From positions 1 to 64,000 of the forward strand of contig CANLAE010000006.1 of NCBI GenBank assembly GCA_947488765.1: 64,000 bases of DNA, given 5' to 3'. Positions 9,381 through 18,079 of this stretch are shown piece by piece. The DNA is from Chitinophagaceae bacterium. Its GTDB lineage: Bacteria; Bacteroidota; Bacteroidia; Chitinophagales; Chitinophagaceae. Below the pieces are notes generated by a model. The model had not been told where the DNA came from. It searched no databases and was given only the letters and a program-made list of their open reading frames with translations. The position numbers and the translations under genes are program-made. Every line of letters begins with the position of its first letter. The first letter of the stretch is position 1.

Positions 9381-9624
9381 GGATAAATTTCTATTTAATG
9401 GTGAGTAAATAACTAATCTTTAATAAACATTTCTATATTTTATTTAAGACTTCCATCGTATACATAATTTTTAGAGTGTAAGGCATTAAGTAACTGAACC
9501 TTTAAGAAATCTATTAAAAATCTTGATAGTATTAAAGTAAAATACAAAAAGCTTCTAGTGTTGAGGTCTAAACCATGATGAATTTATTTTAGGAATGATG
9601 TTCTAGATATTCTCACAAGATTAT
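9381..9624. other. Intergenic stretch with no recognisable feature
   Basis: About 240 bases of AT-rich DNA between two converging terminators. I find no open frame of note, tRNA, repeat or promoter-like element here. Confidence 0.5.
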
Positions 9625-9663
9625 AAAAAAAGTGCCAATGAATTATCATCGGCACTTTTTAAA
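9625..9663 (-). terminator. Terminator of the mini sorting-domain protein gene
   Basis: AAAAAGTGCC (9627-9636) and GGCACTTTTT (9651-9660) form a 10-bp stem that works in either direction. On the minus strand it follows the stop at 9679 by about 15 bases and runs into a T tract. Confidence 0.85.
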
Positions 9664-9678
9664 ATATTATAGTTCATT

Positions 9679-10023
9679 TTATTTCACAACCTGAAATTTA
9701 GCACTATCGATAATTCTTCCATTTTTATCACACAACAAAAAGAAGTAAATTCCTCTGTAATAATTGTCCAATGAAATGGTAAGTTTGTTACTAGTCACAG
9801 CTATATCGCTTACTTTTTTCCCAATTGCATTGTACAACTGTAACACGCAACCTTTCTCAAGTGTTTTTTGAAATTCAAAATTTATAAATGAACTGGCAGG
9901 ATTTGGATAAAAGCGGGTAATTTTTACTGTACCCAAATCATTATTCCAATAAGAATTTGCATCAGCAACATTTGCTGAAACTGCAAAAACAAAGAGGAAT
10001 AATAGTGAGTACAATTTTTTCAT
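9679..10023 (-). CDS. Minimal secreted protein made of a T9SS sorting domain
   Basis: A 114-residue protein: a signal peptide (MKKLYSLLFLFVFAVSANVADA), a linker of roughly 15 residues, then a type A T9SS C-terminal domain starting at ITRFYPNPASSFINFEF with the usual pattern of short beta strands (LQLYNAIGKKV, YRGIYFFLL). No separate passenger domain is left. The frame is intact and has a -7-like box upstream (10069-10076) and a strong terminator downstream, so it looks like an expressed gene rather than debris. It might be a decoy or scaffold for the T9SS, or a remnant of a larger cargo protein; neither is established. Confidence 0.75.
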   Translation of the reverse strand: MKKLYSLLFLFVFAVSANVADANSYWNNDLGTVKITRFYPNPASSFINFEFQKTLEKGCVLQLYNAIGKKVSDIAVTSNKLTISLDNYYRGIYFFLLCDKNGRIIDSAKFQVVK

Positions 10024-10068
10024 TGATCCCTTTTAGAAAATGAAGTTAGGAAAAGTTTGTTATGCTTA

Positions 10069-10076
10069 CAAAGATA
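10069..10076 (-). promoter_or_regulatory. Bacteroidota-type -7 box (TATCTTTG) before the mini sorting-domain gene
   Basis: Minus strand TATCTTTG matches TAnnTTTG exactly and lies 46 bases upstream of the ATG. I see no good TTTG box at the expected -33 distance, so this is a half-supported promoter. Confidence 0.4.
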
Positions 10077-10130
10077 TTTTCAATGTCAGGTAATGACATC
10101 AATCAATTCATTGAAAACCAATCACCCAAA

Positions 10131-10598
10131 CTATAAAGTAGCCAATGTATTATTGATAGCTTCAAAGTTTGGCAAATCTCCTGCACTTTCCAATACTTCA
10201 GCATAACGAACAACACCTGCACCATCAATCACAAATGCAGATCTTTTGCTTACACCTTTCATCCAGCCGATAAACACATCATAAAATGCGCCGTATGCAG
10301 CTGAAACTTCTTTGTTAAAATCACTCAACAAAGGAAAGTTTAGTTTTTGCTCTTCTTTAAATTTTGCCAATGTAAAAGGTGAATCAACTGATATCCCTAA
10401 CACTTGTGCATTTGCATTATTATACAACGCAATATTGTCTCTCACATTACATAGCTCTGTGGTACATACCCCAGTAAATGCCATTGGAAAAAACAATAAC
10501 ACTACATTTTTACCTGAAAAATCTGCAAGACTTACTTGATTTCTGTCTGTATCAGGTAATGTAAAAGAGGGTGCTTGTTGACCTACTTGTAAACTCAT
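10131..10598 (-). CDS. Peroxiredoxin (AhpC/TSA, AhpE/PrxQ-like)
   Basis: A 155-residue thioredoxin-fold peroxidase that reduces hydrogen peroxide and organic hydroperoxides in the cytosol. The N-terminal [14 protein letters not shown] and the active-site segment [15 protein letters not shown] place the peroxidatic cysteine in the VCTTE motif, with a second cysteine five residues later that may or may not act as resolving residue. No signal peptide is present. It lies 38 bases downstream of the desaturase gene in the same orientation, so the two are probably co-transcribed; protection of unsaturated lipids from peroxide would be a sensible link but is inference. Confidence 0.9.
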   Translation of the reverse strand: MSLQVGQQAPSFTLPDTDRNQVSLADFSGKNVVLLFFPMAFTGVCTTELCNVRDNIALYNNANAQVLGISVDSPFTLAKFKEEQKLNFPLLSDFNKEVSAAYGAFYDVFIGWMKGVSKRSAFVIDGAGVVRYAEVLESAGDLPNFEAINNTLATL

Positions 10599-10636
10599 AA
10601 AAAATAGTTTTGATTGATATAAAAATTATTAAATAA

Positions 10637-11716
10637 TTAATCGTATTTACCCATTTGTTTTAAAAAGCGAACATGTGCTACAACTGCTTTCCGCATTGTG
10701 GGATATTCAATGTATTGCAGTTGATATTCCATACAAACTGCTTTAACTATTTCGCTGATTGCAGGATAATGCACATGAGAAATCTTTGGAAATAAATGGT
10801 GTTCAATTTGAAAATTAAGTCCACCAACTAACCAACTGATTACTTTATTTTTTGTAGCAAAATTTGCAGTTGTTTTAATTTGATGTGCAGCGAATTCATC
10901 CGGTAATTTATGCGTATCAATATCAGCCACAGGAAATTCTGCATGCTCTACAGTATGTGCCAATTGAAATACAATACTCAATACAAATCCAGAAAACATA
11001 CTCACTACTAAAAAGCCCATCAACCAATTAAACCAACCCACCATCATTATTGGCAATACTATAAAAACAAAACCATGATATACTTTTGTAACCCAAAATT
11101 CTATATGATCTTTTGTCTCCATTTTTTTCAAAGGGACATCACCAATCTTCTTTAAAAAATATTTTTTGTAATCGGTAAAGAATATCCAAAATACGTAAAG
11201 CAACATGTACAAAAACCAAAAATAAAAATGCTGAAAACGATGCATCCACAATCTTTTTTGTGTAGGAGCCATTCTCATGAAAACTCCCACTTCAATATCA
11301 TCATCCACACCATCAACGTTGGTAAAACTGTGATGGATCATATTATGTTTCATATTCCATAAAAAATGATTTGCACCCAACATACTTAATGAAGTAGCTG
11401 CCAATTTATTTTTCCATTTATGCTGGCTGAAACTGCCGTGGCTTCCATCATGCATTACATTAAATCCAATTGCTGCAATTAACCCTCCCAAGAGAAAACA
11501 TTCGGGTATTGCAAAATACCAATGTGGAGTAAAAAAAATCAAATGAACATAGACAGCAACAAATGAAGCAACCAATACAATTGCTTTGGTAAATAAGCTC
11601 ATATTGCCTGTTGCAGAAATATTGTTCTCATCAAAGTATTGCTGTACTCTTTTTCTAAGTTCTGTGTGAAGCGATTCCTTTACTACAGGAAATTTGGGCA
11701 TAGTAAATGGTGTCAT
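10637..11716 (-). CDS. Membrane fatty acid desaturase
   Basis: A 359-residue integral membrane di-iron desaturase that puts a double bond into acyl chains of lipids or acyl-CoA, likely helping membrane fluidity. All three histidine clusters are seen: HDGSHGS (residues 89-95), HNMIHH (124-129) and QIEHH in the C-terminal third, the last being the form typical of front-end and linoleoyl-CoA-like desaturases; a further HTVEH segment precedes it. No cytochrome b5 domain is fused, so electrons must come from a separate ferredoxin or b5-type partner. The regiospecificity cannot be told. It is followed by the peroxiredoxin gene after 38 bases. Confidence 0.9.
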   Translation of the reverse strand: MTPFTMPKFPVVKESLHTELRKRVQQYFDENNISATGNMSLFTKAIVLVASFVAVYVHLIFFTPHWYFAIPECFLLGGLIAAIGFNVMHDGSHGSFSQHKWKNKLAATSLSMLGANHFLWNMKHNMIHHSFTNVDGVDDDIEVGVFMRMAPTQKRLWMHRFQHFYFWFLYMLLYVFWIFFTDYKKYFLKKIGDVPLKKMETKDHIEFWVTKVYHGFVFIVLPIMMVGWFNWLMGFLVVSMFSGFVLSIVFQLAHTVEHAEFPVADIDTHKLPDEFAAHQIKTTANFATKNKVISWLVGGLNFQIEHHLFPKISHVHYPAISEIVKAVCMEYQLQYIEYPTMRKAVVAHVRFLKQMGKYD

Positions 11717-11989
11717 TGGATAGTTTTAATTTATGAATTACTGCAAGATACTTGCTAATACATAAAAAAGTATACTAAAGTTGGATAATCACAAAAAAAT
11801 ATTTATTTTATAACAATCAATTTTAACTGATTTTAAAAAATATAATTGAACATATTTATCTCAAATGCACATTTCCACATAGGTGGTATAACTTCTACTT
11901 GATTGTTAAGTTATTTTATGCGTAGTTTGAATTGTAGAGATATAAATTATTTATTGATTTTTTATTACTACAAAAAATACTGAGTCCGA

Positions 11990-12862
11990 ATGATAGAAAC
12001 CAAAGAAATAAATGCATTACTTACCTTGATAGATGATCCTGATGAAGAAGTGTTTCATACAGTGTCAAGTAAGATTATTGATTTTGGAAAAGGAATCATA
12101 CCCAACTTAGAAAACCTTTGGGAAAACAGCGCAAGTGAAGATGTTCAGGAACGAATAGAACTATTAATTCATCGCCTGCATTACACAGATTTAACAAATG
12201 ATTTTATCGAATGGCGTGACAGTGCCGACCACGATTTACTTTTTGGTGCCTTATTGGTTGCCAAATTTCAATACCCTGATTTAAACACAACGCCTGTTTT
12301 GCAGGAGATAGAAAAGATAAGAAGAAATGTTTGGCTTGAGTTAAATAATTACCTCACACCTTTAGAACAAGCAAATGTTTTAGGCAGCATTATCTTTAAT
12401 TATTATCGCTTAAAAGGAGTAGAAACAACCTATAAAAATCCAGATGAATTTTACATTAATAAAGTAATAGAAACTAAAAACGGCACTGCAGCTATCAATG
12501 GCATTATTTACCAAATAATGTGCAATCTTTTAGACATCAAAGCCAGTATTATCAATATTCCCAACCAAACCATCATTGCATTTTATGCAAGCGATTATGA
12601 TGCTGTTACTTACAAAGGACATCCGCAAGAGAAAATATTATTTTACGTAGAAGGCTTAAACGGGCAGGCTTATGGACATTTGGAAATAGAAAATTACTTT
12701 AAAAAAATTGACATTAAGCCGGCAGCAAAATTTTTAAAGCCGTTATCCAATAAACAAATCATTAAAATGTTGTTGGAAGAAATCAGTCAATGTTTTAAAC
12801 TTGAAAGTAATCTGTACAAACAGCAAGAGCTACTTGCCCTTGCCGATTTATTAAATGATTAG
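11990..12862 (+). CDS. SirB1/transglutaminase-like family protein, apparently degenerate
   Basis: A 290-residue cytosolic protein. The N-terminal part is alpha-helical; the middle (NVWLELNNYLTPLEQANVL and the following IIFNYYRLKGV) aligns by eye with the SirB1/Transglut_core2 fold. In that family a GNPxSL-like motif and a PGHF motif with a histidine are typical. Here the equivalent places read NGTAAIN and IPNQTII, so the histidine appears to be missing and the protein is probably not an active transglutaminase-like hydrolase. It is divergent from the desaturase, with a 273-base gap, and convergent with the S9 peptidase 18 bases downstream. Function unknown. Confidence 0.6.
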   Translation: MIETKEINALLTLIDDPDEEVFHTVSSKIIDFGKGIIPNLENLWENSASEDVQERIELLIHRLHYTDLTNDFIEWRDSADHDLLFGALLVAKFQYPDLNTTPVLQEIEKIRRNVWLELNNYLTPLEQANVLGSIIFNYYRLKGVETTYKNPDEFYINKVIETKNGTAAINGIIYQIMCNLLDIKASIINIPNQTIIAFYASDYDAVTYKGHPQEKILFYVEGLNGQAYGHLEIENYFKKIDIKPAAKFLKPLSNKQIIKMLLEEISQCFKLESNLYKQQELLALADLLND

Positions 12863-12880
12863 TTTCAAGATATTATAAAA

Positions 12881-15304
12881 CTACTTCAATCCTTTTACAT
12901 ATTTGTTCAGCCACTCTCCTTGTTCCCATAACATGTGCAACAAATTTTCTTTGCCCCTATAACTATGTGCTTCATAAGGTAAGTACACAAATCTTACTGT
13001 TCCTCCGTGCCCTTTTATTGCATTATACAAACGTTCACTATTAATTGGAAACGTACCTGGATTATCATCAGAATCGCCATGAATCAACAACAAAGGGGTT
13101 TTAATTTTATCTGCATAACTAAACGGACTCATTTCATAATACAATTGTGGGGCTTGCCAATAGGTACGTTCTTCATTCTGAAACCCAAATGGAGTAAGGG
13201 TTCTGTTGTAGGCACCACTTCTTGCAATACCTGCTTTAAAAAGATTGGTATGTGCCAATAAATTAGCAGTCATAAAAGCACCATAACTATGTCCGCCAAC
13301 TGCAACCCTATTTCTATCTCCAACACCCATTTCACTTAGTTTCTGAACAGCAGCTTCTGCATTTAATTTCAATTGCTCAATAAAATCATCATTCGGCTTT
13401 TTATCTGCAGATGCAGATACAATAGGCATTTCAGCATTATCCAACACTGCGTATCCTTGTGTTACATAAAAAATAGGCGAGCCCCAACTTAATGTTGTGA
13501 AACGATATTTACTGCCACGTATTTGTGCAGCATCTGATGCATTATTAAACTCACGTGGATAAGCCCAAATCAATACCGGCAATTCTCCATCTTTATTTTT
13601 ATCATAACCTTTCGGTAAATACAAATCCCCTGTTAAGTCAACACCATCTGCCCTTTTGTATTGAATTTTTTCTTTTGTAACTCCTACTAATTGCGGATAT
13701 GGATTTTTAAAATCAGTAATCATTCTATCTGCAATCCTTAATTTCAAATTTTTGATGATGTAATTTGGCGGTTCTTGTTGCGATTCTCTGCGTGTTAGCA
13801 ACACCAATTTTTCAGCATCAATCACATCAGATACATATTCAAACGATTCTTTTTGACAACGCCAAATCATTTCACTTTTCTTCGTAGTCAAATCAAAGTT
13901 TGCCAAAAATGGCAAATCTCCATCAGGAGATGAACCCACATTATTATTCAGCAAAATGCTGTTGTTAAACACTTTCACCACATTTCTTCCGTAATAATTT
14001 TTTTCTGTAACAGGTGTTCCCGGATTACCATAAGCATCTGTTGTATTTCTTTCAAACAAAAGTGCTAGGTCAGATTTTACGGTATTAAAAGCACTTACAC
14101 GGGCAATTTGTTTGGCAGTTAATCCTTCAGTTACCCATGCAAAATTTTTATCGCCCCATGTTGTACCACGATAACGCATTTTTGTTTTAAACAATTCCTG
14201 AACCTCACGGTTAAAAGGTGCAGCCCATGCAAATACCTGATCATGAAAATCAACTTTCTTTTTTATCAAACCACTATCCAGCGGAACACACCATGTAATC
14301 GTTGCTGCTTCATCATCTCTCCAGTCAAACAATCGAGGAACGTTTTGTGTATTATCATAACCACTAGGAGTACCTTCTGTACTTGGCAAATCTGCCAACA
14401 CTTTTACTACATTCCCTGAAAAATCAGTAATAGCAAGGGTTGCAGGAAATCCATTAGCAGTAACCAAATAAGAAAAAGGTGTATGAATTGTTTTTGTCAG
14501 TAAATATTTTTTATCCGGCGATGGTGTAAACAAACTATAAATAGCAGGCTTACCAATATTGATTTCAATACCACTTTTTGTTTGTACCAATTGTGCAGTT
14601 GCCATAAAATCAAACAACTGTTCGTCATAAGGCGATTTAATTAAATCCTGGAAAGTAGCACTTGGCGCAGCTTTTCCAATGTTTTGTTGTATCGTTGGAC
14701 CCTTAGGCGTGATTGGTTTTTTAGGCATTGGCTTCAATGCATTCGCAGCAGCTTTGTACAAAATAGTGTTATCATCCAACCATGTAAAAGCATTGCCAAT
14801 GGTAGTGTTTACGGGTTGTTTGTTCCATTGCGTTACTTTCTTTGTGGCAATATCTATTACATAAATATCAACTCTGTTATTGGTTGTATTGGTAAATGCA
14901 ATTTTTTGTTCATTCGGACTCCAACTGATATTTCCTGCCATCAATTTTACAGGCATTCCCATCAATGCAAAAACTTTTTCGGAGTTAATATTTTTTAATT
15001 GAAAATTATTGATAAACGATTGTCTGCTTGGAGAAAAATTATTTGGGTTTAAACGCAAACCTGCCAACCGAACTTCAGGTTGTCCCAATTCTTCTACCGT
15101 AGGATAACTGTTTCTTTCAACCACCAACATCCATTCTGCTTTACTGTCTACACTTATGGTTGGTGTTGGCTTTGCTAGTAATAAGTCTGCAATTTCTTTG
15201 GGAGGTAATTGATAATTAATTGCATCCTGTGCATAACTAATACTTACAAATTGTACAAACAATATGGCAACCAATAGGCGCTTTACAACAAAACGATTTT
15301 GCAT
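12881..15304 (-). CDS. Exported S9 family serine peptidase (glutamyl endopeptidase-like, S9D)
   Basis: An 807-residue prolyl-oligopeptidase-family peptidase with a signal peptide ending in SYAQ, so likely periplasmic. The N-terminal two thirds should form a beta-propeller (WSPNEQKIAFTNTTNNRVD-like repeats), and the C-terminal third is the alpha/beta hydrolase: nucleophile serine in AVGGHSYGAF, aspartate in LLIHGDSDDNPG and histidine in LPYEAHSYR. The segment from WAYPREFNNA to FYVTQGYAVLDN resembles chloroplast-type glutamyl endopeptidases of subfamily S9D, so cleavage after Glu is a reasonable guess. It probably scavenges peptides. The gene stands alone, with a long non-coding region before its start. 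Confidence 0.9.
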   Translation of the reverse strand: MQNRFVVKRLLVAILFVQFVSISYAQDAINYQLPPKEIADLLLAKPTPTISVDSKAEWMLVVERNSYPTVEELGQPEVRLAGLRLNPNNFSPSRQSFINNFQLKNINSEKVFALMGMPVKLMAGNISWSPNEQKIAFTNTTNNRVDIYVIDIATKKVTQWNKQPVNTTIGNAFTWLDDNTILYKAAANALKPMPKKPITPKGPTIQQNIGKAAPSATFQDLIKSPYDEQLFDFMATAQLVQTKSGIEINIGKPAIYSLFTPSPDKKYLLTKTIHTPFSYLVTANGFPATLAITDFSGNVVKVLADLPSTEGTPSGYDNTQNVPRLFDWRDDEAATITWCVPLDSGLIKKKVDFHDQVFAWAAPFNREVQELFKTKMRYRGTTWGDKNFAWVTEGLTAKQIARVSAFNTVKSDLALLFERNTTDAYGNPGTPVTEKNYYGRNVVKVFNNSILLNNNVGSSPDGDLPFLANFDLTTKKSEMIWRCQKESFEYVSDVIDAEKLVLLTRRESQQEPPNYIIKNLKLRIADRMITDFKNPYPQLVGVTKEKIQYKRADGVDLTGDLYLPKGYDKNKDGELPVLIWAYPREFNNASDAAQIRGSKYRFTTLSWGSPIFYVTQGYAVLDNAEMPIVSASADKKPNDDFIEQLKLNAEAAVQKLSEMGVGDRNRVAVGGHSYGAFMTANLLAHTNLFKAGIARSGAYNRTLTPFGFQNEERTYWQAPQLYYEMSPFSYADKIKTPLLLIHGDSDDNPGTFPINSERLYNAIKGHGGTVRFVYLPYEAHSYRGKENLLHMLWEQGEWLNKYVKGLK

Positions 15305-15765
15305 AATAGGTTATTTTTGAAGCATTGAAGATACGCTGAGCAAATGAAGTAAAAACAGTTTGAATTGAAATTTTTGTGGCAATCGGCTGCAACGCTTTAC
15401 CCGTTTGTAGTTGGGGCTTTTCGCATGTAGTCCTCGCAAAGCTGCGGGCTACTTTGCTGTAATCCCCCTGCCTTTTAACGTTAGTTCTTTGTTGAACTTT
15501 TGTCTATTCTATTTATTTGTTTGTTTTCCTAACTTGAATTAATCTTCCCGACTACGTCACGGTGTTACCAAATCTCTGATTTGTAGTAGAAATGATTTTT
15601 AATAGCTGTATCATCAATCAAATGGCTGCCGGATTGCAGTGGAAATACTTTTTGTAGGCACGACAAAAAGATTGAAACGAAAAGCCGGAACTGCAGTTGA
15701 GATAAGGGTTGCAGCTCACAGCCTAAAATATAATTTTCTTTAAACAGACACAAGTTTATTGTGCG
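15305..15765. other. Structured, GC-richer intergenic region (461 bases)
   Basis: No convincing gene is present; a short frame at 15565-15753 has no family features. The DNA is visibly richer in G and C than other gaps. It holds a strong hairpin at 15427-15452 (GTAGTCC paired with GGGCTAC plus an inner CGC/GCG), a hairpin at 15648-15670 (CTTTTTGT with ACAAAAAG), and two near-direct copies of GCCGGAnnTGCAGT at 15628-15640 and 15684-15697 that flank the second hairpin. It looks like one or two copies of a dispersed non-coding element, or a small RNA locus. Confidence 0.45.
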
Positions 15766-16968
15766 TTATCTATCACAAACTTGTATAATTAAAAACTTTA
15801 AGTAGTTGGTATTTTCCATGCCCCATACAATCGGATGATCGGCTGCCTGTGCATTAAATACCACTTGTTTTATTTTTTTGCGGGCATCTTTTGCTGCTAA
15901 TTCTATGGTATGTAAAAACAAATCGGGCGGTACTAAATTGGTGCAACTGCTTGTTACCAAAAAGCCCCCGTCTTTTACCAGTTTCATGCCTCGCAAATTA
16001 ATTTCTTTGTAGCCGGTAATTGCTTTTTGTATGGTTTCTCTGCTTTTGGTAAATGCAGGCGGGTCGAGCATTACAACATCATATTGCTTTCCTTCTTTAG
16101 CCCAATTTTTTAATACATCAAAAGCGTTCATTGCTTCAAAATGTACAATTTTTTCTAAGCCATTTAATGCTGCATTTTTATTGGCTTGTTCTACTGCATT
16201 GGCGCTGATGTCTATACCCAAAACGCTTTTCGCTCCGTAGTGTGCTGCATGAATTTCGAAAGTACCGGTGTAAGTAAATGCTCCTAAAACATCGGCGCCT
16301 TTTACAATATGTTGTATAGCTCTTCTATTGTCTTGCTGGTCTAAGAAATAACCGGTTTTTTGTCCGTTTTCTACATCTACCAAAAACTTCAACCCATTTT
16401 CGTTTATGGTAATTTGTGTATCGAAAGGTTCTGATAAAAATCCTTTTACTTGTGGTAAACCTTCGAGTTCACGTACGGGTACATCATTACGTTCGTAAAT
16501 GCCTTTAGGAGAAAAAATTTGCTGTAAAGCCTTTACAATAGCGGGTTTCCAAACTTCCATGCCATAAGCCAAAGTTTGTATTACAAAATAATCGTTGAAT
16601 TTATCAATGATTAAAGCCGGCATTTCATCGGCTTCTCCAAATACCAATCTGCAGTTTTCGGTATAACCAATTTGTTGTCTGTATTTCCAGCATTGTGCAA
16701 TTCTGTTGTAAAAAAATTGCTCATTGATTTCTTCTTTTTTTCTGGTAAGTACCCGAACCAAAATCTGAGACTTTGGATTAATAAATCCTCTGCCACAAAA
16801 TTTATTATCGTGGTAATATACATCTACAATTTCACCAGGAGCAATTGTTGTAAGGTCTGCAATCTTTGTAGTATCAATGTTTACAGCTTCTACTTCATTG
16901 CCAAATATCCAGGGATGACCATTGAAAATACGTTGTGCTATTTTTCTTTTGAGAATTACTTTTTTCAT
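15766..16968 (-). CDS. Class I rRNA large subunit methyltransferase (RlmI-like, PUA domain)
   Basis: A 400-residue SAM-dependent methyltransferase of the RlmI/YccW type, which methylates a cytosine at C5 in 23S rRNA. The N-terminal PUA RNA-binding domain is seen (RIFNGHPWIFGNEV), followed by the linker GYFLDQQDNR and the Rossmann methyltransferase core with the SAM-binding segment LGAFTYTGTFEIHAA, acidic VLGIDIS, and catalytic-side MLDPPAFTKS. The C-terminal SSCTN segment is typical of the family. Position specificity is inferred from family resemblance only. The gene follows the lipoprotein gene but is isolated from it by a strong terminator. Confidence 0.9.
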   Translation of the reverse strand: MKKVILKRKIAQRIFNGHPWIFGNEVEAVNIDTTKIADLTTIAPGEIVDVYYHDNKFCGRGFINPKSQILVRVLTRKKEEINEQFFYNRIAQCWKYRQQIGYTENCRLVFGEADEMPALIIDKFNDYFVIQTLAYGMEVWKPAIVKALQQIFSPKGIYERNDVPVRELEGLPQVKGFLSEPFDTQITINENGLKFLVDVENGQKTGYFLDQQDNRRAIQHIVKGADVLGAFTYTGTFEIHAAHYGAKSVLGIDISANAVEQANKNAALNGLEKIVHFEAMNAFDVLKNWAKEGKQYDVVMLDPPAFTKSRETIQKAITGYKEINLRGMKLVKDGGFLVTSSCTNLVPPDLFLHTIELAAKDARKKIKQVVFNAQAADHPIVWGMENTNYLKFLIIQVCDR

Positions 16969-17025
16969 AAGGCATCAAAGATAACAGATGCAAGTGCTTG
17001 TAACGAAACTATAAAGTAGAAGCAT

Positions 17026-17060
17026 AAAAAAACTCCAATATTACTATTGGAGTTTTTTTT
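17026..17060 (-). terminator. Strong terminator of the lipoprotein gene
   Basis: A perfect 15-bp stem (17026-17040 with 17045-17059) capped, on the minus strand, by a GTAA tetraloop and ending in a run of T. It separates the lipoprotein gene from the methyltransferase gene. Confidence 0.93.
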
Positions 17061-17074
17061 AATCAATTACTTAA

Positions 17075-17998
17075 TTAATAAGGCAGAATAACTGTGCGTT
17101 GAATACCCGCAGCACTTGTAAAAACCAATTTAAAATAATAACTACCTGCAGGGCAAGTTGTTGCTACTCCATTTGCATCTAAACCATATGTTACCACAAT
17201 TGTTGCAGCCAATTTGTTGTGTGTTACTTGTCCGGAAGTTAACCTGAAATTACAATCCTGACGAACTATCATTGGTTGATTAATAGAAGTGATAAATGTA
17301 TTGCCAAATCTATTTACGCCCCACTCACTTACATTGTTTACACCATCTACAGTGCCTGTACCAGTAGTTGTAATTACAATACCATTATTATAGCTGAAAA
17401 CTCTTTTCTTAGCAATTTGCCATGTACGCTGAGAACCATCATCAAACGTTACAACCATTCCGGTACTTGCAATGGTATGAGTAATAGGACCAACATTTGC
17501 TAAAAATCTTACCAATCCGCCTGTAACATTTGTAATCGTTTTTACACCATTAATAGTAATGCTTTTATTGTCGCTTACTCTGGTGATTTTTAAATTTTGA
17601 TACGTTACTGTAAGTACAGCTCCAATATCTTTCCAGCGTGTAGTACCTGGTAATGTAAGTGTTACAACGCCGGTACGTGTACGAGTACCAAGGCAATTCA
17701 TTCCATTGTAAGTAATGGTAATTTTGCGTGGGTTACTTGTTGAATCTACAACAACAGTTGCATCACAGGGCAAAGCCAATGTTGAAGTAGACTTGCCATT
17801 AAATGAAGTGTAGTTATCAACTACAGTATTTAAATCATTTGAAACTGCATCTGTTTCATTGTTAAAACGTGTCTGATCATCTGAGTGTGTAGCAAGTTCT
17901 GATGTATAGTCAGCGTCAGTAGAACTTTTTTTACAGCCCAAAAAAGACATTGACACTAAAAGCACACTTGCAATTAGGATATTAATTTTTTGTTTCAT
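17075..17998 (-). CDS. Hypothetical lipoprotein
   Basis: A 307-residue protein with a lipoprotein signal peptide: a charged start (MKQKIN), a hydrophobic core and a lipobox-like VSMSFLGC, cysteine 22 being the lipidation site. The mature part is rich in Thr, Val and Asn and looks all-beta (for example LTVTYQNLKITRVSDNKS and GTGTVDGVNNVSEWG); two cysteines in the middle (CDATVVV and NCLGT) could pair. The residues after the lipidated cysteine are KKSSTDAD; polar and acidic residues there are common in surface lipoproteins of this phylum. I do not recognise the family. It has its own terminator. Confidence 0.75.
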   Translation of the reverse strand: MKQKINILIASVLLVSMSFLGCKKSSTDADYTSELATHSDDQTRFNNETDAVSNDLNTVVDNYTSFNGKSTSTLALPCDATVVVDSTSNPRKITITYNGMNCLGTRTRTGVVTLTLPGTTRWKDIGAVLTVTYQNLKITRVSDNKSITINGVKTITNVTGGLVRFLANVGPITHTIASTGMVVTFDDGSQRTWQIAKKRVFSYNNGIVITTTGTGTVDGVNNVSEWGVNRFGNTFITSINQPMIVRQDCNFRLTSGQVTHNKLAATIVVTYGLDANGVATTCPAGSYYFKLVFTSAAGIQRTVILPY

Positions 17999-18079
17999 GG
18001 TATAAATTTAATATTATGGTGAAAATACAACAGATTGACTTGATGTAATCGTTAGAGTTTAATATTTTATTAATAATTT

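Noticed and set aside
11717-11989. Small RNA or riboswitch between the desaturase and the SirB1-like gene
   Set aside because: The 273 bases are AT-rich with only weak boxes; no stable stem or known riboswitch core is visible.
15565-15753. A 62-codon minus-strand frame in the long gap
   Set aside because: It crosses a hairpin and two direct repeats and shows no protein-like pattern or family motif; better explained as non-coding.
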